From Bifidobacterium sp. UBA744 (GTDB taxonomy: Bacteria > Actinomycetota > Actinomycetes > Actinomycetales > Bifidobacteriaceae): a stretch of 60,190 bases of DNA. The position numbers and the translations under genes are program-made. Shown piece after piece: positions 35,120-45,036 of this stretch. A model generated the notes under the pieces. It was not told the DNA's origin. It was given only the letters and a program-made list of their open reading frames with translations, and ran no database searches. Where the stretch lies: assembly GCA_002298605.1 (NCBI GenBank), contig DBKS01000060.1, positions 1 through 60,190 on the forward strand, given 5' to 3'. The first letter of the stretch is position 1, and each line of letters opens with the position of its first letter.

Positions 35120-35876
35120 CATCGGCAACACCAACATCGTCCTGGGATTTCTGGAGGGGCCGAAAATCGTCGGCACCTATCGCATCACCACCAAAGCCAA
35201 TCACACTTCGGATGAGTACGGCCTGCTGCTCACCGAATTCCTCGACATGTCCGGCTACGCGGTCGATGACGTGGATGACGTGATCGTCGCCTCCGTGGTG
35301 CCGAAGGTCATGCATTCGTTCCGCTCGTCCATCGTCAAATTCCTGCACATCGATCCGATGGTGGTGGGACCGGGCGTGAAGACCGGTATCAACATCCGCA
35401 TGGACGATCCCAAATCCATGGGCGCCGACTGCCTCGCCGACTGCGCGGGCGCCTACCACGTGTACGGCGGGCCGGTGCTGGTCGCCGATTTCGGCACCGC
35501 CACCACCTTCAACTACGTGGACGCCAGCGGCACGATCACCGCGGGGCTCATCACCACCGGCATCCGCTCGGGCGCGGCGGCGTTGTGGGGGCAAACCGCG
35601 CAACTGCCCGAGGTGGAGATCACCCGGCCCAAATCCATTCTCGCCACCGGCACCCGCACCGCCATGCAGGCCGGGTTGTACTACAACTTCCTCGGCGGCA
35701 TCGAACGCACCATCAGGCAGTTCCGCTACGAGCTCGACGAGGACTTCAAGGTGGTGGCCACCGGTGGTCTGGGCAGCGTCTTCACCGACGACACCGACCT
35801 GATCGACGTCTACGACAAGGACCTGATTTTCAAGGGCATGGCAATCATCTATGCCCGGACCACCGGCGCACGGTAG
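35103..35876 (+). CDS. coaX: Type III pantothenate kinase, second of a tandem pair
   Basis: 257 aa, the standard length. DIGNTN, ADFGTATTFNYVD and ATGGLGSVF are kept. Two places differ from its neighbour and from the usual family pattern: the Asp-Arg motif reads GADCLAD, with Cys in place of Arg, and the substrate loop reads AGLITTGI. Asp is retained. An AGGAGGC-like site within the end of the first gene precedes the ATG at 35103, so the two proteins are translationally coupled, as expected for partners in one complex. It could be an active kinase, a regulatory subunit or half of a heteromer. Confidence 0.88.
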   Translation: MLVAVDIGNTNIVLGFLEGPKIVGTYRITTKANHTSDEYGLLLTEFLDMSGYAVDDVDDVIVASVVPKVMHSFRSSIVKFLHIDPMVVGPGVKTGINIRMDDPKSMGADCLADCAGAYHVYGGPVLVADFGTATTFNYVDASGTITAGLITTGIRSGAAALWGQTAQLPEVEITRPKSILATGTRTAMQAGLYYNFLGGIERTIRQFRYELDEDFKVVATGGLGSVFTDDTDLIDVYDKDLIFKGMAIIYARTTGAR

Positions 35877-35911
35877 CCTCGCCGCGGGCGGCGCGACTCA
35901 CAACTCGCAGC

Positions 35912-38002
35912 TCACAGCTTGACGACCAGGACGCCGTTCGGCTGGATGACCGCCGAATGCTCGCTGTCGCTGACATGCGTCAGCGATGCCACAATCGGAT
36001 CGCCTTCGACGTCGACCACGGCGCGCTCACGCCCACGGTTGAAGATGAAGACGAAGTGGTTCTCGTCATGCTCGTCGGCACGTTCGACGCGCAGCACATC
36101 GCCGCGATCCGGCTCGAGCCGGGTTTCGATGCCGAGCTCGTCAAGCAGCTGCGGCAGGCTGGCCGACAGACCCGTACGTCCCAATCGAGCGCCCACATAC
36201 GCGGCTTTGCCGTCGCCATACTGGTTGACGGTAATCGCGGGAACCCCGTCCAATCCAGTCCAGGGATCGGCCTTGAACGTGGCCAGCACGCGGGCCGTGT
36301 CGGCCGTGGAGGCGATGACATCGGCGAAGTCGTGCGCCACCGCGCCGTTGCTCAGGTCGAGGTGATCAATCGCACCGTCGTATTCGCCGCGGCTGTCCAG
36401 CGGCGCAAACTCCTCGATGCGCACGCCCATCACATCGCCGATCGCCCCCGGGTAGCCGCCCAGGTAGACATGGTCCCGCTCATCGGCAAGACCGGTGTAG
36501 TAGGTGGCGAAGAGCTTGCCGCCGTTCGCAACGTATTCGCGTACGCGCCGGGCGGTCGCCCCGTCAATGATGTATAGGCTCGGCAGCACCACGGCGTCGT
36601 ACTCGTCCCACGGGCCGGCCACCGGCACCACATCGGCGGTGATGCCCTGATCGGCCAGCGCGCGGAACCAGTCAAGCGGCTCGGTGACATGATGCACGTC
36701 CTGCGTGGGAGTGGCGGTGTGTTCGGTGGCCCACTGCGATTCGTAGTCGAACACCACGGCCACCTTGGATTTCACCAGTGAGGTGTCGAGCAGTCCCTCA
36801 TCGGCCAGCCGGTTGAGGTCGGCCCCCAGTTCGCATACGTCGCGGAAGACCTGGCTGTTCTCCCCCGCATGCGGAACCATCGCCGAATGCCATTTCTCGG
36901 CGCCGGCTTTGGACTGCCGCCATTGGAAGAAGCAGATCGCGTTCGCTCCCATCGCCAGATGCGCCAGCCCGTCGCGCACCAGCTGCCCTGGCTCCTTGCG
37001 CATGTTGATCGGGCGCCAGTTCACCGCGGAGGTGGAATTCTCCATAAGGAACCACGGGTGCTTGCGCGCGATGCCATCCGTCAGGGAAGCCGCATAGGCC
37101 AGCTCGTCGAAATGCGATTCGCCGGGGGCGAAGTAGTGGTCGTTGGAGACGAAGTCGACCTGTGCGCCCCACTTGTCGTAATCCAGTACCGTGCCGTTCG
37201 CGGACACCATGAAGTTGGTGGTCACCGGCTTGCCCGGGGTGATCTCGAGCAGGGCGTCACGCTCGGCCTGGTAGAACTCGAGCAGCGCGTCGGAACTGAA
37301 CCGTTTGAAGTCCAGCAGCTTGCCGGGGTTCATGAAGTTGCCGTCGCCGATGAAGCGCGGCGGGATGATCTCGCCGAAATCGTTCATGTGCTGCGCCCAG
37401 AAGGCCGTGCCCCACGCTTCGTTCACCGCGTCGATGGTCTTGTAGCGCCTCTTGCACCATTCCTGGAAGGCCCGCATGGCGTCGTCGGAATAGTCGAAGC
37501 GATTATGACAGCCGTATTCGTTGCCAACATGCCAGGCGACCACATACGGGTTGTCCTTGTAGTGCTCGGCCATGGCGCGGCACAGCTTGAGCGCGTATTC
37601 GCGGAAGATCGGGCTTGTCGGACGCCAGTGCTGACGCGCTCCCGGCCAGCAGGCGTCTCCGCGGTAGTCCCTCCACAGCACCTCGGGATGCGCCTGGGTC
37701 AGCCAGAGCGGCGGGCTGGCGGTGGCGGAGGCGAGATCGACGGCGATGCCCGACTCGCCCAGCTTGGCGATGATGCGATCCAGCCAGTCGAAGTCGAACA
37801 CGCCTTCGGACGGTTCGATTTTCGCCCATGAGAAGATGGCGACGGAGACCAGATTGACGCCGGCCCGCCGCATCAGGCGAATGTCATCGTCCCATACTTC
37901 CTCCGGCCATTGGTCGGGGTTGTAGTCGCCGCCATACCAGATGCGTTCGCTCTGTCCTTTCAGGGGCTGCGGCCAATTGAACGTCCTATGTTGTATGCCC
38001 AT
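35912..38002 (-). CDS. GH42 beta-galactosidase
   Basis: 696 aa, cytoplasmic (no signal peptide). Acid/base Glu162 in WHVGNEYG and nucleophile Glu321 in WFLMENST are in place; the A-domain barrel, trimerisation domain (about 390-600) and small C-terminal beta domain are complete. Bifidobacterial GH42 enzymes act on galacto-oligosaccharides, lacto-N-tetraose core or plant beta-galactosides; which one cannot be read here. Start: the ATG at 38002 has GGAGG 5 nt upstream; ATGs at 38014 and an earlier codon at 38026 lack this. Divergent from a LacI gene, 103 nt apart. Confidence 0.94.
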   Translation of the reverse strand: MGIQHRTFNWPQPLKGQSERIWYGGDYNPDQWPEEVWDDDIRLMRRAGVNLVSVAIFSWAKIEPSEGVFDFDWLDRIIAKLGESGIAVDLASATASPPLWLTQAHPEVLWRDYRGDACWPGARQHWRPTSPIFREYALKLCRAMAEHYKDNPYVVAWHVGNEYGCHNRFDYSDDAMRAFQEWCKRRYKTIDAVNEAWGTAFWAQHMNDFGEIIPPRFIGDGNFMNPGKLLDFKRFSSDALLEFYQAERDALLEITPGKPVTTNFMVSANGTVLDYDKWGAQVDFVSNDHYFAPGESHFDELAYAASLTDGIARKHPWFLMENSTSAVNWRPINMRKEPGQLVRDGLAHLAMGANAICFFQWRQSKAGAEKWHSAMVPHAGENSQVFRDVCELGADLNRLADEGLLDTSLVKSKVAVVFDYESQWATEHTATPTQDVHHVTEPLDWFRALADQGITADVVPVAGPWDEYDAVVLPSLYIIDGATARRVREYVANGGKLFATYYTGLADERDHVYLGGYPGAIGDVMGVRIEEFAPLDSRGEYDGAIDHLDLSNGAVAHDFADVIASTADTARVLATFKADPWTGLDGVPAITVNQYGDGKAAYVGARLGRTGLSASLPQLLDELGIETRLEPDRGDVLRVERADEHDENHFVFIFNRGRERAVVDVEGDPIVASLTHVSDSEHSAVIQPNGVLVVKL

Positions 38003-38044
38003 GGAGACCTCCATGTCTCGCGGCAAAACGCCCGCGTCGTGAAT

Positions 38045-38064
38045 GTTTACGTTATCATTGTAAC
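38045..38064. promoter_or_regulatory. Candidate operator/promoter between GH42 and lacI
   Basis: TTAC and GTAA half-sites flank GTTATCATT in the divergent gap. On the minus strand the same stretch contains TACAAT (38057-38062), a plausible -10 box for GH42, so a bound repressor would cover it. Symmetry is modest. Confidence 0.35.
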
Positions 38065-38105
38065 CAACACCTCATACGCGACACCCCCGGAAAGGATATC
38101 GGCAT

Positions 38106-39155
38106 ATGTCCCACCGCCACCGCAACGCCGCCTCCCTGCACGATGTGGCACGCGTGGCCGGCGTGTCCGCGCAAACCGTCTCGCGCGTCGCCAACGGCAG
38201 CGATCTGGTGAGGCCGGACACCGCCGCACGAGTGCGGCAGGCCATGGAACTGACGGGATATCGACCCAATTTCGCCGCGCGTGCCCTGAAGCGCGGCAGC
38301 TTCCACGACATCGGCGTCATCCTGTTCAACATCACCCAAACCGGCAACATGCTGCTGCTCCACGGCATCAGCGCGGCCGCGGCCCGTCAGGGATACGCCA
38401 TCACCTTGATCACGCTGGACGACGCCGACGCGCGACACCCCATGACTACGCTGGACGCCGCCATATCGCGCATAGCCGCCCTGCCCGTCGACGGCGCGAT
38501 CATCGCCCTTGAAAACGCACCGGACGATATCGCGAGTTTCGCCCCACCCGAGGATCTGCCAACCGTGCTGATCACCGACGGGCCGCTCCCCCATTGCGCC
38601 ACCGTCGACGTGGATCAGACCGACTGCTCACGGCAGGCGGTCACCCGACTGTTGAACGCCGGCCACCGTACCGTGCACCACATCACCGGCCCCTCCCGGT
38701 CACGCGCCTCACAGGCCCGCGAGCAGGCGTGGGCAGACACGCTGCGCGATCACGGCGTCACGCCGCCGGAGCCTCTTCGCGGGGACTGGAGTGCCGACAG
38801 CGGCTACGACGCAGGGCTGCGCCTTGCCGAGGACGGGACCTGCACCGCGGTCTACGCCTCAAACGACCAGATGGCCTATGGCTGCATCCAGGCCCTGCGG
38901 CATTGCGGCAAACGCGTTCCCGAGGATGTCAGCGTCATCGGCGTCGACGACTCGCTGGGCGGATATGTGCCGCGGCTGGACCTGACCACCATGCACATTC
39001 CCTTCGGGACCATCGGACGGGCGGCGTTCGACATGGTGATGAGCGCCTGCGAGGGCGAGTCTCTCCCGGTCAACGTCAGGTCGACGATTCCCCCGCATCT
39101 GGTCGAGCGGAACTCGGTAAGCGACTTCCCGTCATTCCCCGGCCCGGCGAAGTAG
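38106..39155 (+). CDS. LacI-family transcriptional regulator beside GH42
   Basis: 349 aa. Helix-turn-helix head SLHDVARVAGVSAQTVSRVAN, then the sensor domain (FHDIGVILFNITQTGNMLLL; VYASNDQMAYGCIQALRHCG; SVIGVDDSLGGYVP). GGAAAGGA precedes the ATG. Divergent position indicates control of the beta-galactosidase by a galactoside or galactose-derived ligand. Its last 24 nt overlap the convergent glycerate kinase gene. No transporter gene is adjacent, so uptake of its substrate is encoded elsewhere. Confidence 0.9.
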   Translation: MSHRHRNAASLHDVARVAGVSAQTVSRVANGSDLVRPDTAARVRQAMELTGYRPNFAARALKRGSFHDIGVILFNITQTGNMLLLHGISAAAARQGYAITLITLDDADARHPMTTLDAAISRIAALPVDGAIIALENAPDDIASFAPPEDLPTVLITDGPLPHCATVDVDQTDCSRQAVTRLLNAGHRTVHHITGPSRSRASQAREQAWADTLRDHGVTPPEPLRGDWSADSGYDAGLRLAEDGTCTAVYASNDQMAYGCIQALRHCGKRVPEDVSVIGVDDSLGGYVPRLDLTTMHIPFGTIGRAAFDMVMSACEGESLPVNVRSTIPPHLVERNSVSDFPSFPGPAK

Positions 39156-40277
39156 CAGACGCGTGACGTTGCAGGCGGTGGACTCGAGATGGGAGGCCGC
39201 CTGATCCATCGCGTCATGGAGCGTGGCGACACCGGGCAAAATGCCGAATATCGCGTCGATGCCAAGGCCGTACAGCTGGTCGACGCCATCGCCGACACCG
39301 CCAGCCAACGCCACCACCACGCAATTCGGCGACGCCGATTTCACCGCACGAGCCACCCCGACCGGCGTCTTGCCGAACCTCGTCTGGCCGTCGATGCGCC
39401 CCTCGCCGGTGAGGCACAAATCCGCCCCGCGAGCCAGCGCCGCCAATCCGGTCGCCTCAACCACCACATCAACACCTGATTGCATGACCGCATCGGTGAA
39501 TGCCAGGAATCCGGCGCCCAGACCCCCCGCGGCACCTGCGCCGGGCAGCGTTTCGACGTCGTGCCCCAGTTGCCGGCGAATCACTGCCGCGTAATGAGCC
39601 AGCGCCGCGTCCAACTGAGCCGCCACCGCCGGGGACGCGCCCTTCTGCGCGCCGAATACCAGCGAGGCGCCGCGCGGACCGGTGAGCGGATTGGTCACGT
39701 CCGAAGCCAACCGAATGCGCACGCCGGCAAGACGGGCATCCATGCCGGAGACGTCCACCTTCGCCAATCGAGCCAGGGCCCCGCCGCCGAACGGCAACGA
39801 CTCACCATGATCGTCCAGGAACCGCACGCCAAGCGCCTGGGCCATACCAGCACCACCATCATTCGTGGCCGAACCGCCCAGTCCGACGATCAGGTCGGTC
39901 ACGCCGCGGTCCAACGCATCCCGGATCAGCTCGCCGGTGCCATAGGTGGTGGCGGTCAGCGGGCTGCACGTCGCGTCATCCACATATTGCAGGCCGCTGG
40001 CGGCGGCCATCTCAATCACCGCGGTATGCCCGTCACCCAATATGCCGTATTCGGCGCATGCGGAACGGCCCAGCGGATCGGTAACCCGCGCGGAGACAAG
40101 GCGCCCGCCCGTCGCATCCACCATCGAGCGCACCGTGCCCTCGCCGCCATCCGCCATGGGCACGGTCACGCATTGCGCGTCCGGACAGGCGCGAAGCACG
40201 CCGGCCTCCATGGCTCGAGCGGCTTCAAGTGCCGTGAGCGATCCTTTGAAGGAATCGGGGGCAATGACGATTTTCAT
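39132..40277 (-). CDS. garK: Glycerate kinase
   Basis: 381 aa, GarK/GlxK type I family, which phosphorylates D-glycerate with ATP. Family start MKIVIAPDSFKGSLTA; MADGGEGTV; GLGGSATNDGGAGMAQALG; late motif LTGEGRIDGQTRFGKTPVGVA. Start ATG at 40277 overlaps the stop of the upstream pseudouridine synthase (ATGA), so it is the last gene of glmS-rluA-garK. The symbol is by family; which glycerate kinase type applies in metabolism here is not known. Confidence 0.9.
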   Translation of the reverse strand: MKIVIAPDSFKGSLTALEAARAMEAGVLRACPDAQCVTVPMADGGEGTVRSMVDATGGRLVSARVTDPLGRSACAEYGILGDGHTAVIEMAAASGLQYVDDATCSPLTATTYGTGELIRDALDRGVTDLIVGLGGSATNDGGAGMAQALGVRFLDDHGESLPFGGGALARLAKVDVSGMDARLAGVRIRLASDVTNPLTGPRGASLVFGAQKGASPAVAAQLDAALAHYAAVIRRQLGHDVETLPGAGAAGGLGAGFLAFTDAVMQSGVDVVVEATGLAALARGADLCLTGEGRIDGQTRFGKTPVGVARAVKSASPNCVVVALAGGVGDGVDQLYGLGIDAIFGILPGVATLHDAMDQAASHLESTACNVTRLLLRRAGE

Positions 40278-41113
40278 ATGCAACACTCCAATGGCGACGC
40301 ATGATTCAGGTCGTGATCCACGTCATCGGGGCCAGGCGCGACACATCCCAACGGTATGCGGGAGCGAAAACTGCGCGCCGCGCCGGTGACGGGATCGATG
40401 AAGGACAGGGTGCGCGCCACCAGCTGCAACGGTTGCGAATAATCGTCCCACGCACGCAGGGGACGCAGCACGGGATAAAAAACGTCGCCGGCGATCGGCA
40501 ATCCCAATGAATTCATATGAACGCGCAGCTGATGCGTTTTGCCGGTACGCGGACGCAAGGTGTATTTGGCGAGGCCACGGCCTTCTGAAGCGCCTCCTGC
40601 CAGCCCATCGCGTTCAATCAGCGTTTCGGCGTTCACGACACCGGGCTCTTCAAACGCCTGCAGCACGCCCCGGTTCTTCACGATTCTCGACCGCCTCAGC
40701 AGCGGAAACGGCCGAGGCGCCTCAAGCCATTCGACCGTGCCGAATCGAGGTCGTCGCACCGGCGCAAGCGGTGCGAGACATTCATAGGTCTTCATCGCCC
40801 GCCGCTCCTGAAACAGCATCTGATAGGCGCCCCGGCAAGCAGGGTCGCGCACGAACACCAGCACGCCGGCGGTCAGGCGGTCCAGCCTGTGGGCGGGGAC
40901 GATCGCCTCCTCGCCATATTGCTCGCGCAGCCGGATCAGCGCCGTCTGCCGATACCACATGCCACGCGGCATGGTGGCCAGAAAATGCGGCTTGTCGACC
41001 ACAATGATCCGCTCGTCCTCATACAGCACCGTCATTCCAAACGGAATGGACGGCTCCTCGGTCACCCAACGATGGGGGCGAGCGGCTCGCTGGGACCTCT
41101 GCCGGTCACTCAT
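40274..41113 (-). CDS. RluA-family pseudouridine synthase
   Basis: 279 aa. Catalytic Asp78 in AHRLDRLTAGV, the RluA-family motif; downstream KTHQLRVHMNSLGLPIAGD is also conserved. No S4 domain precedes it; instead there is a basic head (SDRQRSQRAARPHRW). The modified uridine (rRNA or tRNA) is not predictable. It sits 3 nt from glmS and overlaps garK by 4 nt. Confidence 0.88.
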   Translation of the reverse strand: MSDRQRSQRAARPHRWVTEEPSIPFGMTVLYEDERIIVVDKPHFLATMPRGMWYRQTALIRLREQYGEEAIVPAHRLDRLTAGVLVFVRDPACRGAYQMLFQERRAMKTYECLAPLAPVRRPRFGTVEWLEAPRPFPLLRRSRIVKNRGVLQAFEEPGVVNAETLIERDGLAGGASEGRGLAKYTLRPRTGKTHQLRVHMNSLGLPIAGDVFYPVLRPLRAWDDYSQPLQLVARTLSFIDPVTGAARSFRSRIPLGCVAPGPDDVDHDLNHASPLECCI

Positions 41114-41116
41114 CGC

Positions 41117-43009
41117 CTATTCGACGGTGACGGACTTGGCGAGGTTGCGAGGCTTGTCCACGTCATAGCCTTTGAGCTTGGCCATGTCCATGGCGAACAA
41201 TTGCAACGGCACCACATCCACCAGCGGGCTCATCAGCGTCGGGCACTGCGGGCGCCAGAACACCACATCCGCATAGCGTTCCACATCCGGATCGCCCTTC
41301 TCGGCCACGGCGATGATGAATGCGCCACGGGCCTTCACCTCTTCGATGCCGGAGATCACCTTGGCATGCAGCACATTGCGCCCACGCTGCGGCGGCACGA
41401 TGAACACCACCGGCTCCCCCTCGTCCACCAGCGCGATCGGACCGTGTTTCAGCTCGCCGGCCGCGAACCCCTCGGTAAAGGTGTAGGCGATCTCCTTGAG
41501 CTTCAACGCGCCTTCCAAAGCCACCGGATAGCCGACATGGCGACCCAGGAACAGGAAGGAACGTGCGTCCAGCATGCGTTCGGCCGCCTGCTGGATGGCG
41601 GATGACTGGGTGTCGATCACCCACTGGATCTTGCGGGGCATCTCCTTGAGCGAATCCAGCACCTGATGGATCTCGTCGCGGAACATCGCCCCCTTGATCT
41701 GCGCCAGATACAGGCCCAGCAGATACACGGCGGTGATTTGCGCGACGAACGCCTTGGTGGAGGCGACGGCCACTTCCGGACCGGCATGGGTGTAGAGCAC
41801 GGCATCGGATTCCCGCGGAATCGACGCGCCCTGCGTATTGCAGATGGCCAGCACCTTGGAACCCTGCTCACGGGCGTGGCGAAGCGCCATCAGGGTATCC
41901 ATGGTTTCACCGGACTGGGAAATCGCCACCACCAGTGTACGCGGGGTGAGGATCGGATCCCGGTAGCGGAACTCGTGCGCGAGTTCCACCTCCACGGGGA
42001 TGCGCACCCAGTGCTCGATCGCGTATTTGGCCACCTGTCCCGCGTAGCTGGCCGTGCCGCAGGCGATTACGATGATCTTGTCGATCGCCTTGAAATCATG
42101 CTCGTCGATATGCACTTCGTCGAGGTCCAGATCGCCGTTGGCGTCAAGGCGCCCCAGCAGCGTACGCTGCACGGCGGCCGGATCCTCGTGGATCTCCTTG
42201 TCCATAAAGGAATCCCAACCGCCCTTCTCGGCGGCGGACGCATCCCAATCCACGGTGTAGGTGTGGGGATGCTCAACCACATTGCCGTTGAAGTCGGTGA
42301 CAACCACCCGGTCGGCGGACACGCAGACAACCTGGTCCTGATCGATTTCCATGGCGCGCTTGGTGTAGGCGACAAAGGCCGCGACATCGGAACCGAGGAA
42401 ATTCTCCCCGTCTCCAAGCCCGACCACCAACGGCGAGTCATGGCGCGCGCCGACCACGATATCCGGCTGCCTGCAGTCGGTGGCGAGAATGGTGAACGCG
42501 CCGTCAAGCATGCGCGCCAGACGGCGCATGGCTTTGAACAGATCCGGATGCCCCTCGTCCTCGATGATCTTGTCGACGATTTTGCCCAGCAATTTGGCGG
42601 CCACTTCGGTGTCGGTGCTGGATGAGAAGCGGTACCCCTCGGCCTGCAGATCAAGGCGAAGCTGCGAGGCGTTCTCGATGATGCCGTTATGGATAATCGC
42701 CACCTTGCCGTCACGGCTGGTATGCGGATGGGCATTCACATCACTCGGCACGCCGTTGGTGGCCCAGCGGGTATGGCCGATGCCCACGGTGGCGGCCGGC
42801 ATCGGATCACGTTCGATGCTCTCGACGAGGTTGCTGAGGCGTCCCGCCTTCTTGCGCACCTCGACATGATCCATATCAGGCGAGGACAACGCGACGCCGG
42901 CCGAGTCATAGCCACGGTATTCGAGCCGCTTCAAGCCCTGGAGGCACACCTCAAGCGGCTTGCCGCACGCGGTTTGTATCGATCCTGCATATCCTACGAT
43001 TCCACACAT
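41117..43009 (-). CDS. glmS: Glutamine-fructose-6-phosphate aminotransferase
   Basis: 630 aa. It makes glucosamine-6-phosphate for cell-wall precursors. The glutaminase domain begins MCGIVGYAG, so Cys2 becomes the N-terminal nucleophile; two SIS isomerase domains follow (AISQSGETMDTLMALRHAREQ in part; LGRHVGYPVALEGALKLKEI in part) and it ends in the conserved PRNLAKSVTVE. The frame is open 35 codons upstream, but the Cys2 requirement fixes the start at 43009. No glmS ribozyme was recognised in front. First gene of a three-gene run. Confidence 0.96.
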   Translation of the reverse strand: MCGIVGYAGSIQTACGKPLEVCLQGLKRLEYRGYDSAGVALSSPDMDHVEVRKKAGRLSNLVESIERDPMPAATVGIGHTRWATNGVPSDVNAHPHTSRDGKVAIIHNGIIENASQLRLDLQAEGYRFSSSTDTEVAAKLLGKIVDKIIEDEGHPDLFKAMRRLARMLDGAFTILATDCRQPDIVVGARHDSPLVVGLGDGENFLGSDVAAFVAYTKRAMEIDQDQVVCVSADRVVVTDFNGNVVEHPHTYTVDWDASAAEKGGWDSFMDKEIHEDPAAVQRTLLGRLDANGDLDLDEVHIDEHDFKAIDKIIVIACGTASYAGQVAKYAIEHWVRIPVEVELAHEFRYRDPILTPRTLVVAISQSGETMDTLMALRHAREQGSKVLAICNTQGASIPRESDAVLYTHAGPEVAVASTKAFVAQITAVYLLGLYLAQIKGAMFRDEIHQVLDSLKEMPRKIQWVIDTQSSAIQQAAERMLDARSFLFLGRHVGYPVALEGALKLKEIAYTFTEGFAAGELKHGPIALVDEGEPVVFIVPPQRGRNVLHAKVISGIEEVKARGAFIIAVAEKGDPDVERYADVVFWRPQCPTLMSPLVDVVPLQLFAMDMAKLKGYDVDKPRNLAKSVTVE

Positions 43010-43123
43010 GTCCCCCACCATAACAAACAAAAGGCACGGAAACTCGCACGCATTGCCTCCGGCGCAAAATCCCCGCGTCTCGCGTCCAGCTTGCCGCGCC
43101 GCCTCGCCCGACACGGCCGCGGC

Positions 43124-43933
43124 CTACAGCACATGCTGCAGGAAATCCCTGAAACGAGGCTCCTTCGGGTTGGCGATGATCTCGGGCCCGCCCTTCTCGA
43201 CCACCACGCCGCCGTCCATGAACACCACCTGGTCGGCGACTTCGCGGGCGAAGCCGATCTCATGCGTCACGCAGATCATGGTCATGCCGGCATCCGCCAA
43301 CGAGCGCATCACGTTGAGCACCTCGCCCACAAGTTCCGGATCAAGCGCCGAGGTCGGTTCATCGAACAGCATGATCTCAGGCTTCATGGCCAGGGCCCGG
43401 GCGATGGCCACACGTTGCTGCTGGCCACCGGACAATTGGGCGGGATAGTAGTCGAACCGGTCGGCGAGCCCGACGCGCGTCAGCTCCTGCACGGCCAGTT
43501 CATGCGCCTCGTGCTTGCTCATATGCTTCACATGCACCGGCGCCTCCATCACGTTCTCGATGGCCGTCATATGCGGAAAGAGGTTGAACCGCTGGAACAC
43601 CATGCCGAGCTTTGCGCGCTGCGCGGCCACCTCCTTGTCGTTAAGCGTCTGCAGCACTTTTTTGCCGCCGCGCGTCACGTATTTGTAGCCGATGAGCTCG
43701 CCGTCCACCTCGATCGAACCGCCGGTCAGGGTTTCCAGCTGATTGATGAGGCGCAGCAGGGTCGATTTGCCGGAACCGGACGGTCCCAGGATCACGGTTA
43801 CCGTGCCGGGCATCACCGTCAGATCGACGCCTTTGAGCACATGCAGCGATCCGAAGGCCTTATGCACGCCGGTCGCCTTGACGGCCGGAACGGTCTCGTT
43901 CGCGCGAACGTCGTCGCCGTTGGATTCAGTCAT
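43124..43933 (-). CDS. Polar amino-acid ABC transporter ATP-binding protein
   Basis: 269 aa. Walker A LGPSGSGKST, signature LSGGQQQR, Walker B IMLFDEPTSALDPE, switch THEIGFA: the GlnQ/ArtP pattern. A stretch GYKYVTRGGKKVLQTLNDKEV near residues 75-95 is a small insertion compared with GlnQ. Last of a binding-protein/permease/ATPase operon, 13 nt after the permease. Confidence 0.93.
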   Translation of the reverse strand: MTESNGDDVRANETVPAVKATGVHKAFGSLHVLKGVDLTVMPGTVTVILGPSGSGKSTLLRLINQLETLTGGSIEVDGELIGYKYVTRGGKKVLQTLNDKEVAAQRAKLGMVFQRFNLFPHMTAIENVMEAPVHVKHMSKHEAHELAVQELTRVGLADRFDYYPAQLSGGQQQRVAIARALAMKPEIMLFDEPTSALDPELVGEVLNVMRSLADAGMTMICVTHEIGFAREVADQVVFMDGGVVVEKGGPEIIANPKEPRFRDFLQHVL

Positions 43934-43946
43934 GGGTCAGTCTCCT

Positions 43947-44942
43947 TCAGGCATTCAGCCCGGTGAATGCGGCTTGGTTGATTTTGCTCACATCGTCTTT
44001 TGGCTCGCCGTCCGATTTGCCCGGCCACGCCGGCTCATACGGCGGCTGCTTGCCCTTGACCCCCACGGGACGGGCGTTGAAGCCCTTGCCGAAGTGCTTC
44101 TCGAGCTGTGACTGCAGGACCATCATGATCGAGGTGATGAGCAGATACCAGATGCAGGCCACGATCAGCAGCGGAATCGGCTTGTAGGTGCGGTTGGCGA
44201 TGGCATTGGTCATATACTGCAGATCAAGCGTGAACGGCACGGCCAGCACCAGCGAGGTGCTTTTGAGCATGCCGATGGTTTCATTACCGGTCGGCGGAAT
44301 GATGATGCGCATGGCCTGGGGCAGGATGATGCGCCGCATGATCAGCACACGGCTCATGCCCAGCGCCTTGGCCGCCTCGCTCTGACCGGCGTCAACCGCC
44401 TCGAGTCCGGCGCGCACGATCTCGGACAGATATGCGGCCTCATTGAGCGCCAGACCGATCCAGGCGGCGTTGAACGCTGTGACGACCACCGCCGAGTCAA
44501 TGGACCAGAAGGACACGTCGGTGAAGGGGATGCCCAGCGAAATCTTCGGGATCAGCACGGAGAACAGGCCCCAGAACACCAGCTGGGTGTACACTGGCGT
44601 GCCGCGGAAGAACCAGATGAAAAACCAACTCACGCCGCGAAGCACCGGGTTGATGGACTTGCGCATCACCGCGAGTATCACCGATAGGACAATCGCCACG
44701 ACCATGGAGATCACGGTCAGCAGCAGCGTATACCCCACGCCTTCCAGCACGCTCTCATTGAACAGGTATTTCCAGACGGTCGGCCAGTCGAGCCGCTCGT
44801 TGGTGACCATCCCCTGCACCAGCATCGCAGCGAGCAGCGCCACGATGACGGCCGCCACAACGGGGCCGGTGCGTCTCACCGGCAGCGCCTTGATACGATT
44901 CGGGATGTCGAGTCCCCGACCATCCACTTCCTTCTTCGCCAT
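43947..44942 (-). CDS. Polar amino-acid ABC transporter permease
   Basis: 331 aa, HisMQ type. Core pattern GVGYTLLLTVISMVVAIVL, FRGTPVYTQLVFWG, and EAA loop EAAKALGMSRVLIMRRIILP. The N-terminus and the C-terminal tail (about 40 residues ending in AAFTGLNA) are longer than usual. Start ATG at 44942 follows AGAGGAG; an upstream in-frame ATG at 44996 does not. A GC-rich hairpin separates it from the binding-protein gene. Confidence 0.92.
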   Translation of the reverse strand: MAKKEVDGRGLDIPNRIKALPVRRTGPVVAAVIVALLAAMLVQGMVTNERLDWPTVWKYLFNESVLEGVGYTLLLTVISMVVAIVLSVILAVMRKSINPVLRGVSWFFIWFFRGTPVYTQLVFWGLFSVLIPKISLGIPFTDVSFWSIDSAVVVTAFNAAWIGLALNEAAYLSEIVRAGLEAVDAGQSEAAKALGMSRVLIMRRIILPQAMRIIIPPTGNETIGMLKSTSLVLAVPFTLDLQYMTNAIANRTYKPIPLLIVACIWYLLITSIMMVLQSQLEKHFGKGFNARPVGVKGKQPPYEPAWPGKSDGEPKDDVSKINQAAFTGLNA

Positions 44943-45036
44943 TATCGGCTCCTCTTGCTTGTCGATCGGACGCCCCTCATCCGGAACGACCCCCACTGGG
45001 CGCCCAGCCTAATGCCGCTCTGCTACGACAACGTAA

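Noticed and set aside
43010..43123. glmS ribozyme or riboswitch in front of glmS
   Set aside because: The short upstream region shows no ribozyme core and glmS ribozymes are not expected in this lineage.
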